DNA from: an uncultured Kiritimatiellota bacterium
GTDB lineage: Bacteria > Verrucomicrobiota > Kiritimatiellia > RFP12 > UBA1067
DNA: 12,951 nucleotides
Assembly (NCBI GenBank): GCA_934675625.1
Contig: CAKURH010000101.1
Coordinates: forward strand, 1 to 12,951
Reading direction: 5' to 3'
Each line of letters begins with the position of its first letter. Within the stretch, counting starts at the first letter, position 1. Both the position numbers and the translations under genes were made by a program. Below are positions 7,163 through 12,926 of the stretch, piece by piece. The notes under the pieces are model-generated. The model saw only the letters and a program-made list of their open reading frames with translations. It made no database searches and was not told the DNA's origin.

Positions 7163-7942
7163 ATGAAGACGAACTATCACACGCATTCGACGTTCTGCGA
7201 CGGACGGGACACGCCCGAGGACATGGTGCGCGCGGCGATTGCGAAAGGTTTCGACGTGCTTGGCTTCTCATCGCATTCGGAGATGCTGCGCGACCCGTCG
7301 GCGTATGTCGCCGCGATCCGCGCGCTGGCCGCGAAATATCGCGACCAGATCCGCATCCTCTGCGGGCTGGAGGCCGACTGGCCCTGTCCGCTCGACCTTT
7401 CGCCCTACGACTACGTAATCGGGTCCGTCCATTTCCTCCCCGGCCCGTCCGGCACGCGACTGGCGATCGACCACTCGCCTGAAGTTCTGGCGGGCATCCT
7501 TCGCGACTCGTTCGGCGGCGACGGCGCGGCACTTGTGCGCGCCTACTTCGTGACGGAGCGCGACATGCTCGCGCACGGGCGCTTCGATGTCGTCGGGCAT
7601 CCTGACCTCGTGCGCAAGTTCAACGCGAAGCATCCGTTCTTCGACGAGGGCGCGGCCTGGTATCGGGAGGAGCTGGAGCGGACGGCGGATGCGATTGCCG
7701 CGAGCGGCAAGGTCGTCGAGATCAACACGGGGGCCATCTCGCGCGGCTGGATGGACGATGCCTATCCTTCGCCCCTGTTTCGGCGGCTTCTGCGCGCGCG
7801 CGGCGTCCGGTTCGTCCTTTCGTCGGACGCGCACGCGGCGGACGCGCTGGACTGCGCATTCGACCGTTTTGGCACAGCGGAGCCGTCTTTGGGCGCCTCG
7901 TTGGCGGTGCCCCTTGCACACGAACCGCAAAATGTAGTATAA
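7163..7942 (+). CDS. PHP-family histidinol-phosphatase (HisK/HisJ type)
   Basis: This metal-dependent phosphoesterase most likely hydrolyses histidinol phosphate in histidine synthesis. The 259-residue protein carries the full PHP set of metal ligands: His6 and His8 in NYHTHSTFCDG, His38 in GFSSHSE, Glu70 in CGLEADW, His90 in GSVHFL, His146 in VGHPDL, Glu187 in EINTG, and Asp222 and His224 in SSDAH. The order and length fit the HisK (Bacillus-type) enzymes, though other PHP phosphatases are similar, so I give no symbol. I chose ATG 7163, which has AAGGGGAG (7148-7155) 7 bases upstream and puts the HxH motif at the usual distance. An in-frame ATG at 7145 overlaps the previous stop as ATGA and a GTG lies at 7139. 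The stop codon TAA is part of the next gene's -10 box. Confidence 0.85.
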   Translation: MKTNYHTHSTFCDGRDTPEDMVRAAIAKGFDVLGFSSHSEMLRDPSAYVAAIRALAAKYRDQIRILCGLEADWPCPLDLSPYDYVIGSVHFLPGPSGTRLAIDHSPEVLAGILRDSFGGDGAALVRAYFVTERDMLAHGRFDVVGHPDLVRKFNAKHPFFDEGAAWYREELERTADAIAASGKVVEINTGAISRGWMDDAYPSPLFRRLLRARGVRFVLSSDAHAADALDCAFDRFGTAEPSLGASLAVPLAHEPQNVV

Positions 7943-7943
7943 T
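7914..7943 (+). promoter_or_regulatory. Promoter of acpP inside the end of the PHP gene
   Basis: A TTGCAC -35-like hexamer (7914-7919), an 18-base spacer and a perfect TATAAT (7938-7943) lie within the last codons of the upstream gene; the TAA of the -10 box is its stop codon. The start of acpP is 36 bases downstream, so this transcript has a leader, with a strong AAGGAG ribosome site at 7963-7968. No extended TGn element is present. Confidence 0.75.
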
Positions 7944-7979
7944 ACAGACATCAACAAGAAACAAGGAGTTGAAAACATT

Positions 7980-8246
7980 ATGGCAGGAAAGCTTGAAGAT
8001 CGCGTCAAAGACATCATCGTTGAGCAGCTCGGAGTGAATGCTGAACAGGTTACCGCGGATGCGTCGTTCATCGACGATCTGGGTGCGGATTCGCTTGATT
8101 CCGTTGAGCTCATCATGGCCTTCGAAGAGGAGTTTGGCGCGGCGATTCCGGAAGAGGATGCTGAGAAGCTCACCACGGTCGGCAAGGTCGTTGAGTACCT
8201 GAAGTCGAAGGGCTATGGTGACGACGGCTCCGCGCCCGAGAAGTAA
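7980..8246 (+). CDS. acpP: Acyl carrier protein
   Basis: This acidic 88-residue protein carries acyl chains on a 4'-phosphopantetheine arm during fatty-acid and lipid A synthesis. The attachment motif GADSLDSVEL has Ser38 as the modified residue, and the flanking helices (DIIVEQLGV, LIMAFEEEFGAAIPEEDAEKLTTVGKVVEYL) are typical. The C-terminus is about 8 residues longer than in E. coli AcpP. It has the best ribosome site of the window (AAGGAG, 7963-7968) and a consensus -10 box. Its codons are less G+C-biased than those of its neighbours, as expected for a highly expressed gene. The stop codon TAATG overlaps the start of the LpxC-like gene by one base. It may be the housekeeping carrier or one dedicated to lipid A; the sequence does not separate these. 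Confidence 0.93.
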   Translation: MAGKLEDRVKDIIVEQLGVNAEQVTADASFIDDLGADSLDSVELIMAFEEEFGAAIPEEDAEKLTTVGKVVEYLKSKGYGDDGSAPEK

Positions 8247-9265
8247 TGCCGGACTATACGATCGGCAGAATTGTGTTCGGGAGCGCCGCATCGATCGATG
8301 CGGCGTACCGACTTTTTAGGGAACTGCCGATTGACGAGACGCGACTGGCTGAAAGCCGAGTCTCGCCGTTCCCGGCGAAGCGGCGGACGCTGGCGGGCGA
8401 AGCCCCGGTCGCCGGCATCGGCACGTTCCAGGGCAGCCGCAAGCAGACGCTGACGTTCGCGCCGAGCGAAAAGCCGGGCTGGTGGATCCGCCGGATGGAT
8501 CAGCCGGAGCAGCTCGACACGAAAGTCGACATCGCGAACCTCTGGACGAGTGCGCAGAACCTCGTCCTGCGGTCGGGCTCGCCCCACAACTACCTGCGCA
8601 TGGTCGAGCACATCATCGCGCTCAAGCTGGGGCTTGGCATCGACGACGTGCTCCTGAAGGTCAATTCCGGCGACCCGCCGCTCTTCGACCAGTCGTCTCT
8701 GCCGCTCGTCAAGGCGGTGGAGCACGCGGGCATCCGCGAGACGGACGCGCCGGCGACGTGCGTGACGGTGAAGGAGCCGGTCGCCTTCGGCGGCAGTCGC
8801 GGCGACTTCCTCCTGTTCCTGCCGGCCGAAGACGGTGTGCGGAACCTGCGCATCGACTGCGGCATCTCGTGGAACACCGTGATCGGCGACCAGCGCGTCC
8901 TCTTTGACGTGACGCCCGAAACGTTCCGCTACGCGGCGTTGGCGCGCACGAACGCGACGCGGCGGCAGTATCTCCTCGCGAAGACGGTCGGGCGGCTCTT
9001 CGCCTCGACGCGCAACCTCGGCTACAACGAGCGCAACATCCTCATCCACGGGCGGCAGCGCTTCTACACGGAGCCGCGCTTCCCAGTCGGCGAGAAGTTC
9101 CTGGAGCCCGTCTGGCACCGGGCTACGCTCGACCTGATGGCGGCCTTGGCCCTGACGGGCGAGCACCGCTTCGTCGGCACGGTCGTCAGCTATCGCGCGG
9201 GGCACACGCTCGACTGCGACGCGATCCGCGCGCTCTACCGCAACGATTTGCTTGCCAAATTGTAA
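8246..9265 (+). CDS. Divergent LpxC-like UDP-3-O-acyl-GlcNAc deacetylase
   Basis: LpxC removes the acetyl group from UDP-3-O-acyl-GlcNAc, the committed step of lipid A synthesis, as a cytoplasmic zinc enzyme. The 339-residue protein follows LpxC in order: RRTLAGEAPVAGIGTFQGS (46-64), KQTLTFAPSEKPGWWIRR, the catalytic/zinc motif MVEHIIAL with Glu121 and His122, PLFDQSSLPLVKAVEHAGI (145-163), ARTNATRRQYL, then PVWHRATLDLMAALALTG with His291 and Asp296, and YRAGHTLD with His320. Three things are odd. There is an extra N-terminal segment of about 45 residues. The usual GLHSG becomes GTFQG, losing a conserved His. The second zinc pair is spaced HxxxxD instead of HxxxD. DGSA becomes DQSS. It may be a bona fide but distant LpxC or a relative with another substrate. 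The TAATG overlap with acpP suggests coupled translation. Confidence 0.72.
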   Translation: MPDYTIGRIVFGSAASIDAAYRLFRELPIDETRLAESRVSPFPAKRRTLAGEAPVAGIGTFQGSRKQTLTFAPSEKPGWWIRRMDQPEQLDTKVDIANLWTSAQNLVLRSGSPHNYLRMVEHIIALKLGLGIDDVLLKVNSGDPPLFDQSSLPLVKAVEHAGIRETDAPATCVTVKEPVAFGGSRGDFLLFLPAEDGVRNLRIDCGISWNTVIGDQRVLFDVTPETFRYAALARTNATRRQYLLAKTVGRLFASTRNLGYNERNILIHGRQRFYTEPRFPVGEKFLEPVWHRATLDLMAALALTGEHRFVGTVVSYRAGHTLDCDAIRALYRNDLLAKL

Positions 9266-9295
9266 TGTTGGCGTAAGGTTGCGGCAAGCCCCGGA

Positions 9296-9304
9296 TGCTA
9301 TACT
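9296..9304 (+). promoter_or_regulatory. Extended -10 promoter of the GT39 gene, predicted leaderless
   Basis: TGCTATACT has its -10 box at 9299-9304, 7 bases before the ATG at 9312, inside the 46-base gap after the LpxC-like gene. A TTGCGG at 9279-9284 lies only 14 bases upstream, so no standard -35 is present. The geometry matches the queC, ABC exporter and ATPase promoters. Confidence 0.68.
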
Positions 9305-9311
9305 ACGGGGC

Positions 9312-10571
9312 ATGAAAACAAAACGAATTGTCTGCATCCTTGGCGCGCTGCTGGCCGTGCGGCTGGCCGTCATGGCCGTCACGCCGGTCTTTGACAAGTC
9401 CGAGTCGCGCTACGCGACGCTGTCGGCGAACATGGCGCGCACGGGGGACTTCCTCGTGCCGCACTTCATCCACGAGGGCGTCTACCAGAGCTTTGACGGC
9501 AAGCCGCCGCTCGTCTTCCAGCTCGGAGGACTCTTCTGCCGCGCGTTCGGCGAAAGCGAATTCGCCGTCCGCCTGCCGTCGCTGCTCGCGGCGCTGGGCG
9601 TGCTCGCGATCCTCTTCTTCGTCGTGCGCCGTGACCGCGACGCCGTGACCGGGTGGGCGGCCGTGGCGATTGCGGCGACGAGCACGGCGTTCTTCGCGGA
9701 CGCCGGCTTCTGCATGACCGACATGGCGCTGACGTTCTGCGTGGCGGGCGCGCTGCTGCTCGAACGCGCGTTCAACGAACGGCCAACGCGCTTGCTGTCG
9801 CTCGCGATCGCGGCGCTGCTTGGCGTCGGCATGCTGGTGAAGGGGCCGGTCTCGCTCGTCCTCTTTGGGCTGTCCGTCTTCGTCGACGCGCTCGTGAATC
9901 GGCGGTGGCGCGTCCTCGCCCGTCACGCCTGGATTCCGGGGACTGTCCTCTTCCTCGCGATTGCCGTGCCGTGGTACGCGCTTGCCGAGCAGCGGACGCC
10001 GGGCTTTCTGAACTACTTCTTCGTCCACGAGAACTTCCTGCGGTTCGTGACGCCGAACTACGGCGACCGCTACGGGTCGGGGCGCGAGCTCTTTCGCGGC
10101 ATGGCCGTCGTCTGGCTCGCAGTCGTGACGCTGCCGTGGACGCCGCTCGCGTTCTTCCGATTCCGTCCGGCCCAGCTGCGCACGCGCCCCGGCTTCACGG
10201 CGCTTGCGGTCATCGTCCTCACGGGCTTTTGGTGCCTGACGTCGCGCGTGCCGCTGGCCTACCTCATGCCGGCGATTCCGCTCGCGGCGGCGTGGCTCGC
10301 GGAGCGGGCCGAGGCGGCGACCGTCTTCCATCTGTTGCCGGCGGCGGCGGGGATCTCGTGCGTCGTGCTCGTCGGCGGTCTGGCGGTCGGGCGCGTCACG
10401 TCCGACAAGCTTTCGGGGCGCCTGTACCGTGACGCGGCGGCGGTGCATCCGCCGGGGACGACGTTCTCGTCGGCGCGGCCCCTGCCGTATTCGGCCGAGT
10501 TCTATTTGGGCGGACGTCTGCATGCGACGCCCGAACTGGGCGATGTGATGCTGGAAAGGATCCGCCGATGA
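9312..10571 (+). CDS. ArnT-like (GT39/GT83-type) membrane glycosyltransferase
   Basis: This is a polytopic inner-membrane enzyme that would transfer a sugar from an undecaprenyl-phosphate carrier to a periplasmic acceptor such as lipid A, a glycan or a protein. The 419 residues start with a membrane segment (about 6-24). The acidic first loop has ESRYATLSANMARTGDFLVP (31-50), matching the E-RYA...M...GDWL-P signature of the family, and GKPPLVFQ (63-70). Several membrane helices follow, with VKGP (176-179), VPWY and the FFVHENFLRF motif (236-245) characteristic of ArnT relatives. It lacks the large C-terminal soluble domain seen in full-length ArnT (about 550 residues). The ATG at 9312 follows its own -10 box; an upstream in-frame TTG at 9252 would overlap lpxC and is rejected. 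The next gene overlaps by ATGA. Confidence 0.86.
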   Translation: MKTKRIVCILGALLAVRLAVMAVTPVFDKSESRYATLSANMARTGDFLVPHFIHEGVYQSFDGKPPLVFQLGGLFCRAFGESEFAVRLPSLLAALGVLAILFFVVRRDRDAVTGWAAVAIAATSTAFFADAGFCMTDMALTFCVAGALLLERAFNERPTRLLSLAIAALLGVGMLVKGPVSLVLFGLSVFVDALVNRRWRVLARHAWIPGTVLFLAIAVPWYALAEQRTPGFLNYFFVHENFLRFVTPNYGDRYGSGRELFRGMAVVWLAVVTLPWTPLAFFRFRPAQLRTRPGFTALAVIVLTGFWCLTSRVPLAYLMPAIPLAAAWLAERAEAATVFHLLPAAAGISCVVLVGGLAVGRVTSDKLSGRLYRDAAAVHPPGTTFSSARPLPYSAEFYLGGRLHATPELGDVMLERIRR

Positions 10572-11398
10572 AAACGACCGCCCTCGTCATCCCCTGCCGC
10601 AACGAATACGCCCGCCTGCGTCCCGAGGCGTTCTTCGACGCGATTGCGCAGAACCCGTCCCTGACCTTCATCTTCGTCGACGACGGCTCGACGGATCGCA
10701 CGGACGAGACGCTGGCCTTTCTCGAACGCGCGTCGGCGGCGATCAAGGCCCTCTACCTGCCGCACCATCAGGGAAAGGCCGGAGCCGTCCGCACGGGCGT
10801 GAACTGGGCGCTCGCGCACACGTCGGCCGACTTCATCGGCTTCTGGGACGCCGATCTCGCGACACCGTTTTCCGAGCTGTCGGCGTTTGTCGCGGCATTG
10901 GCGGCGGATGCGTCCTGCTGGGCGGCGATCGGCTCGCGCTGGCCGCATCTCGGCGCGCGTGTCGGGCGTTCGGGCGGACGGGGGCTGGCCGGGACCGTCA
11001 TGCACACGCTGATTCGGACGCTGGCGCGGCTGCCCGTCTACGACACGCAGTGCGGCGCAAAGCTCTTCCGGCGCGACCTCGCCGCGCGCGTCTTCGCGCG
11101 TCCGTTCATCTCGCGCTGGCTGTTTGACGTGGAGCTGCTGAAGCGCATTCCGCTGGACGAGCTGCGGCGCCGCGTGCGCGAGATTCCGCTTGAGGTCTGG
11201 CGTGATGTGCCCGGCTCGAAGCTGCGCCTGACGGACATGATCCGCTCGCTCGTCGACCTCGTGCGCATTGCGCGGGAAGCGCATCCGGCGGAACTTGACG
11301 AGAAGCGGCTGACATTTGCCGTTGAGCCAGGGGGCGCATTTTGCCGATTTGACGGACTTCAGGGAAATTTGAGCGGCGCTTCATTTTGCAAGTTTTAG
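10568..11398 (+). CDS. Family 2 glycosyltransferase, polyprenyl-phosphate sugar synthase (Alg5/ArnC-like)
   Basis: This enzyme most likely transfers a sugar from a nucleotide donor to undecaprenyl phosphate on the cytoplasmic face, making the lipid-linked sugar used by membrane enzymes such as the preceding ArnT-like protein. The 276 residues show the GT-A fold of family 2: LVIPCRNEYARL (6-17), VDDGSTDRT (37-45), the metal-binding FWDADLATP (92-100) and DTQCGAKLFRRD (159-170), typical of dolichyl-phosphate glucose synthase-like members. No C-terminal membrane segment is visible, unlike ArnC or GtrB. The ATG overlaps the upstream stop as ATGA, with GGAAAGGA (10554-10561) as ribosome site. The last roughly 30 residues (from about 247) look unlike the rest and contain no family motif. 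The stop lies at the edge of the repeat region, so the tail may be extended. Confidence 0.88.
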   Translation: MKTTALVIPCRNEYARLRPEAFFDAIAQNPSLTFIFVDDGSTDRTDETLAFLERASAAIKALYLPHHQGKAGAVRTGVNWALAHTSADFIGFWDADLATPFSELSAFVAALAADASCWAAIGSRWPHLGARVGRSGGRGLAGTVMHTLIRTLARLPVYDTQCGAKLFRRDLAARVFARPFISRWLFDVELLKRIPLDELRRRVREIPLEVWRDVPGSKLRLTDMIRSLVDLVRIAREAHPAELDEKRLTFAVEPGGAFCRFDGLQGNLSGASFCKF

Positions 11399-11483
11399 CC
11401 GCACAGGGGGCGCAAAGCGGGCGCAGAGGATTGTCCGTTCCGTGGTGAGACCTCAGCTAAACTCGAAAACGCGCGTGCGCAAG
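11399..11483. repeat. Repeat-bearing gap between the GT2 and ATPase genes
   Basis: This short gap between convergent genes holds CGCAAAG/GCGCAGAGG-type words (11411-11430) like those at the left edge. It also holds the left copy of a direct repeat (11438-11467: TTCCGTGGTGAG ... ACTCGAA) whose partner is at 12842-12872, about 26 of 31 positions alike with one gap. GGCGCAGAGGATT (11420-11432) recurs exactly as the reverse complement at 12871-12883. No clear terminator with a U-run is seen for either gene. Confidence 0.7.
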
Positions 11484-12713
11484 TTAGAATGTCTGGTTGC
11501 CTTGCATGAATGTGGGCAGGTTTGCGTGAATGATGCCGTTCCTGCTTTGGATTGGGTCGTTTCGCGTTAGCACGTATTTCGGATAGTTGTCGCCGATCTT
11601 CTCAAGCGGGGCATATTCTCGGTCTTCAGTCGCTGTCGCGTTGGCCATCGTCATGCACGTCTGAACATAGGCGTATTGCGTGTCTCCGTGACGGAGGATG
11701 AAGTCGCATTCAAGCGTGCCGATGCGTCCGATGCTGACGGCGTAGCCGTGTGACCGGGCGTAGACGTACAGGACGTTTTCGAGGACGGGGCCGTAGTTGA
11801 TGCGCGTATCGGTGTTGCCGGCATAATAGAATCCGAGATCGGCCAGATAATACTTCTGTTCGCCGCAGATTGACTTTCGTGACTTGAGGTCAAACCGCTT
11901 GCATTCGTAGAGCACCTTGGCGTCCTTGAGGATGTTGATGTAGCGGTTTAACGTCTCGCGCTTGATGTGCGTGCCGTCTTTTTCCAGTGCCGCCAGGATC
12001 TTCGTGAGGCTCGTGGTAGCACCGAAGTTGTTGATGAGATAGGTTTTGACTTTTTGGAATACGGAAACGTGGCGCACTTTGACGCGTCTGCGGATGTCTT
12101 TCTCGAAGATTTCCGAAATCACGCCTTCAATGTAGGTTCGTCGGTCGGCGGCGGAATCGTATTGGACGGCTTTCGGCAATCCGCCGTCTCGCAGAAAGCG
12201 ATCGAATTCGTCGACAGCATTGTTCGAGACGGGTTTGCCAAAGAATTTCCGCATGCCGAGGTATTCGTCAAAGGTCAGGGGGAACATCTCGAATTCAAGA
12301 TAGCGCCCCGTCAGTTTCGTGATGAGTTCGCCGCTGAGCAAATATGAATTTGACCCCGTGATGAAAATGGAGTGCTTGCCTTCTTCTCGAAAGGCGTTTA
12401 AGACTTCCTCGAATCCCTCGACGTTTTGAACTTCGTCTATGAAAAGATAGGTGGTGTCGGAAGACGTCGATTTTTCGTTGATTAGTCGTTCAAGGGCTTC
12501 CGCCGTCTTGATGCTTCGGTAGGGTCGGCGATCAAGATTCAGGTAGACGATCTGCTCGTCGGCAATCCCCTGTTCCTTGATCTCCTCGGCTACCGTCTCC
12601 ATCAGGCACGACTTCCCGCATCGGCGAACGCCCGTAACGACTTTGATGATTTCGGTGTCCCGATAGAACCCGCGCATCTTGCGAAGGTATTTTTCCCTCT
12701 TATAGAACTTCAT
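11484..12713 (-). CDS. AAA_14/DUF4143-type ATPase of unknown function
   Basis: A complete 409-residue protein of the widespread ATPase family with an N-terminal AAA domain and a C-terminal DUF4143 domain. Visible motifs are Walker A GVRRCGKS (28-35), Walker B YLFIDEVQN (89-97) and the sensor-like FITGSNSYLLSG (117-128). After this come the family's LTGRYLEFEMFPLTFDEYL and GGLPKAV segments, a winged-helix-like stretch (about 215-290) and a C-terminal GTLECDFILRHG...YAYVQT resembling a nuclease-like E-D-Q core. The role of this family is not established; members are often accessory and present in many copies. Its base composition is visibly richer in A+T than that of its neighbours, it is the only - strand gene, and repeats flank it, all suggesting acquisition. 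The start ATG at 12713 sits 7 bases after its own -10 box. Confidence 0.88.
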   Translation of the reverse strand: MKFYKREKYLRKMRGFYRDTEIIKVVTGVRRCGKSCLMETVAEEIKEQGIADEQIVYLNLDRRPYRSIKTAEALERLINEKSTSSDTTYLFIDEVQNVEGFEEVLNAFREEGKHSIFITGSNSYLLSGELITKLTGRYLEFEMFPLTFDEYLGMRKFFGKPVSNNAVDEFDRFLRDGGLPKAVQYDSAADRRTYIEGVISEIFEKDIRRRVKVRHVSVFQKVKTYLINNFGATTSLTKILAALEKDGTHIKRETLNRYINILKDAKVLYECKRFDLKSRKSICGEQKYYLADLGFYYAGNTDTRINYGPVLENVLYVYARSHGYAVSIGRIGTLECDFILRHGDTQYAYVQTCMTMANATATEDREYAPLEKIGDNYPKYVLTRNDPIQSRNGIIHANLPTFMQGNQTF

Positions 12714-12720
12714 GGTGTGC

Positions 12721-12750
12721 AGTATATCAAAACGGACTCCGAAAAGGCAA
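12721..12750 (-). promoter_or_regulatory. ATPase promoter with extended -10, predicted leaderless
   Basis: On the - strand, TTGCCT (12745-12750) is followed by an 18-base spacer and TGATATACT (extended -10; hexamer TATACT at 12721-12726). The ATG begins 7 bases downstream, so the mRNA should be leaderless. This is the same geometry as the promoters of queC, the ABC exporter and the GT39 gene. Confidence 0.7.
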
Positions 12751-12756
12751 GTTAAC

Positions 12757-12791
12757 GGGGTGAAGTATTTTCATTTGCTGTATTTTACCCC
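12757..12791. promoter_or_regulatory. Imperfect dyad upstream of the ATPase promoter
   Basis: GGGGTGAAGTAT (12757-12768) and GTATTTTACCCC (12780-12791) pair over 12 positions, with nine Watson-Crick and three G-T pairs, around an 11-base centre. The dyad lies just upstream of the -35 region of the ATPase gene. It could be an operator or an RNA hairpin from a transcript crossing it; there is no U-run to make it a clear terminator. Confidence 0.4.
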
Positions 12792-12841
12792 CTTAAACCA
12801 TATCAATCCTTTCCGTGCCCGCGAATGCGGTTTCGGCATTT

Positions 12842-12872
12842 TTCCGTGGTGAGGCTTCAACATCAACTCGAA
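12842..12872 (+). repeat. Direct repeat bracketing the ATPase, right copy
   Basis: This runs TTCCGTGGTGAG ... CAACTCGAA and aligns with 11438-11467 in the same orientation, about 26 of 31 positions with a one-base gap. The first 12 and last 7 bases are identical. It is followed immediately by AATCCTCTGCGCC (12871-12883), the exact reverse complement of 11420-11432. Confidence 0.65.
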
Positions 12873-12885
12873 TCCTCTGCGCCCC

Positions 12886-12926
12886 CTCCTATGAGAACAA
12901 AAGTCAATAGGCTAAATCGCCTTGGC
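12886..12926 (-). repeat. Dispersed 41-base repeat, right copy, inverted
   Basis: Begins CTCCTATGAGAACAAAA and ends AATCGCCTTGGC; its reverse complement matches 155-195 at 38 of 41 positions. Its right end forms a perfect 8-base-pair hairpin, AAATCGCC-TT-GGCGATTT (12914-12931), which the left copy only partly retains. Confidence 0.75.

Noticed and set aside
8246..9265. QueF-type nitrile reductase as the identity of this gene
   Set aside because: Considered because queC is nearby, but the VEH, ARTN and AGHTLD motif order belongs to LpxC and no QueF motif is visible.
9252..9311. TTG-initiated longer form of the ArnT-like protein
   Set aside because: It would start inside the LpxC-like gene and translate through the -10 box; the ATG at 9312 is right before the first membrane helix.
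11470..11480. GCGCGTGCGC-type stretch as a terminator between convergent genes
   Set aside because: The stem is short and there is no T-run on either side.
11967..12347. + strand open frame opposite the ATPase gene
   Set aside because: It is antisense to the winged-helix and AAA parts of a complete ATPase gene and has no recognisable motif of its own.
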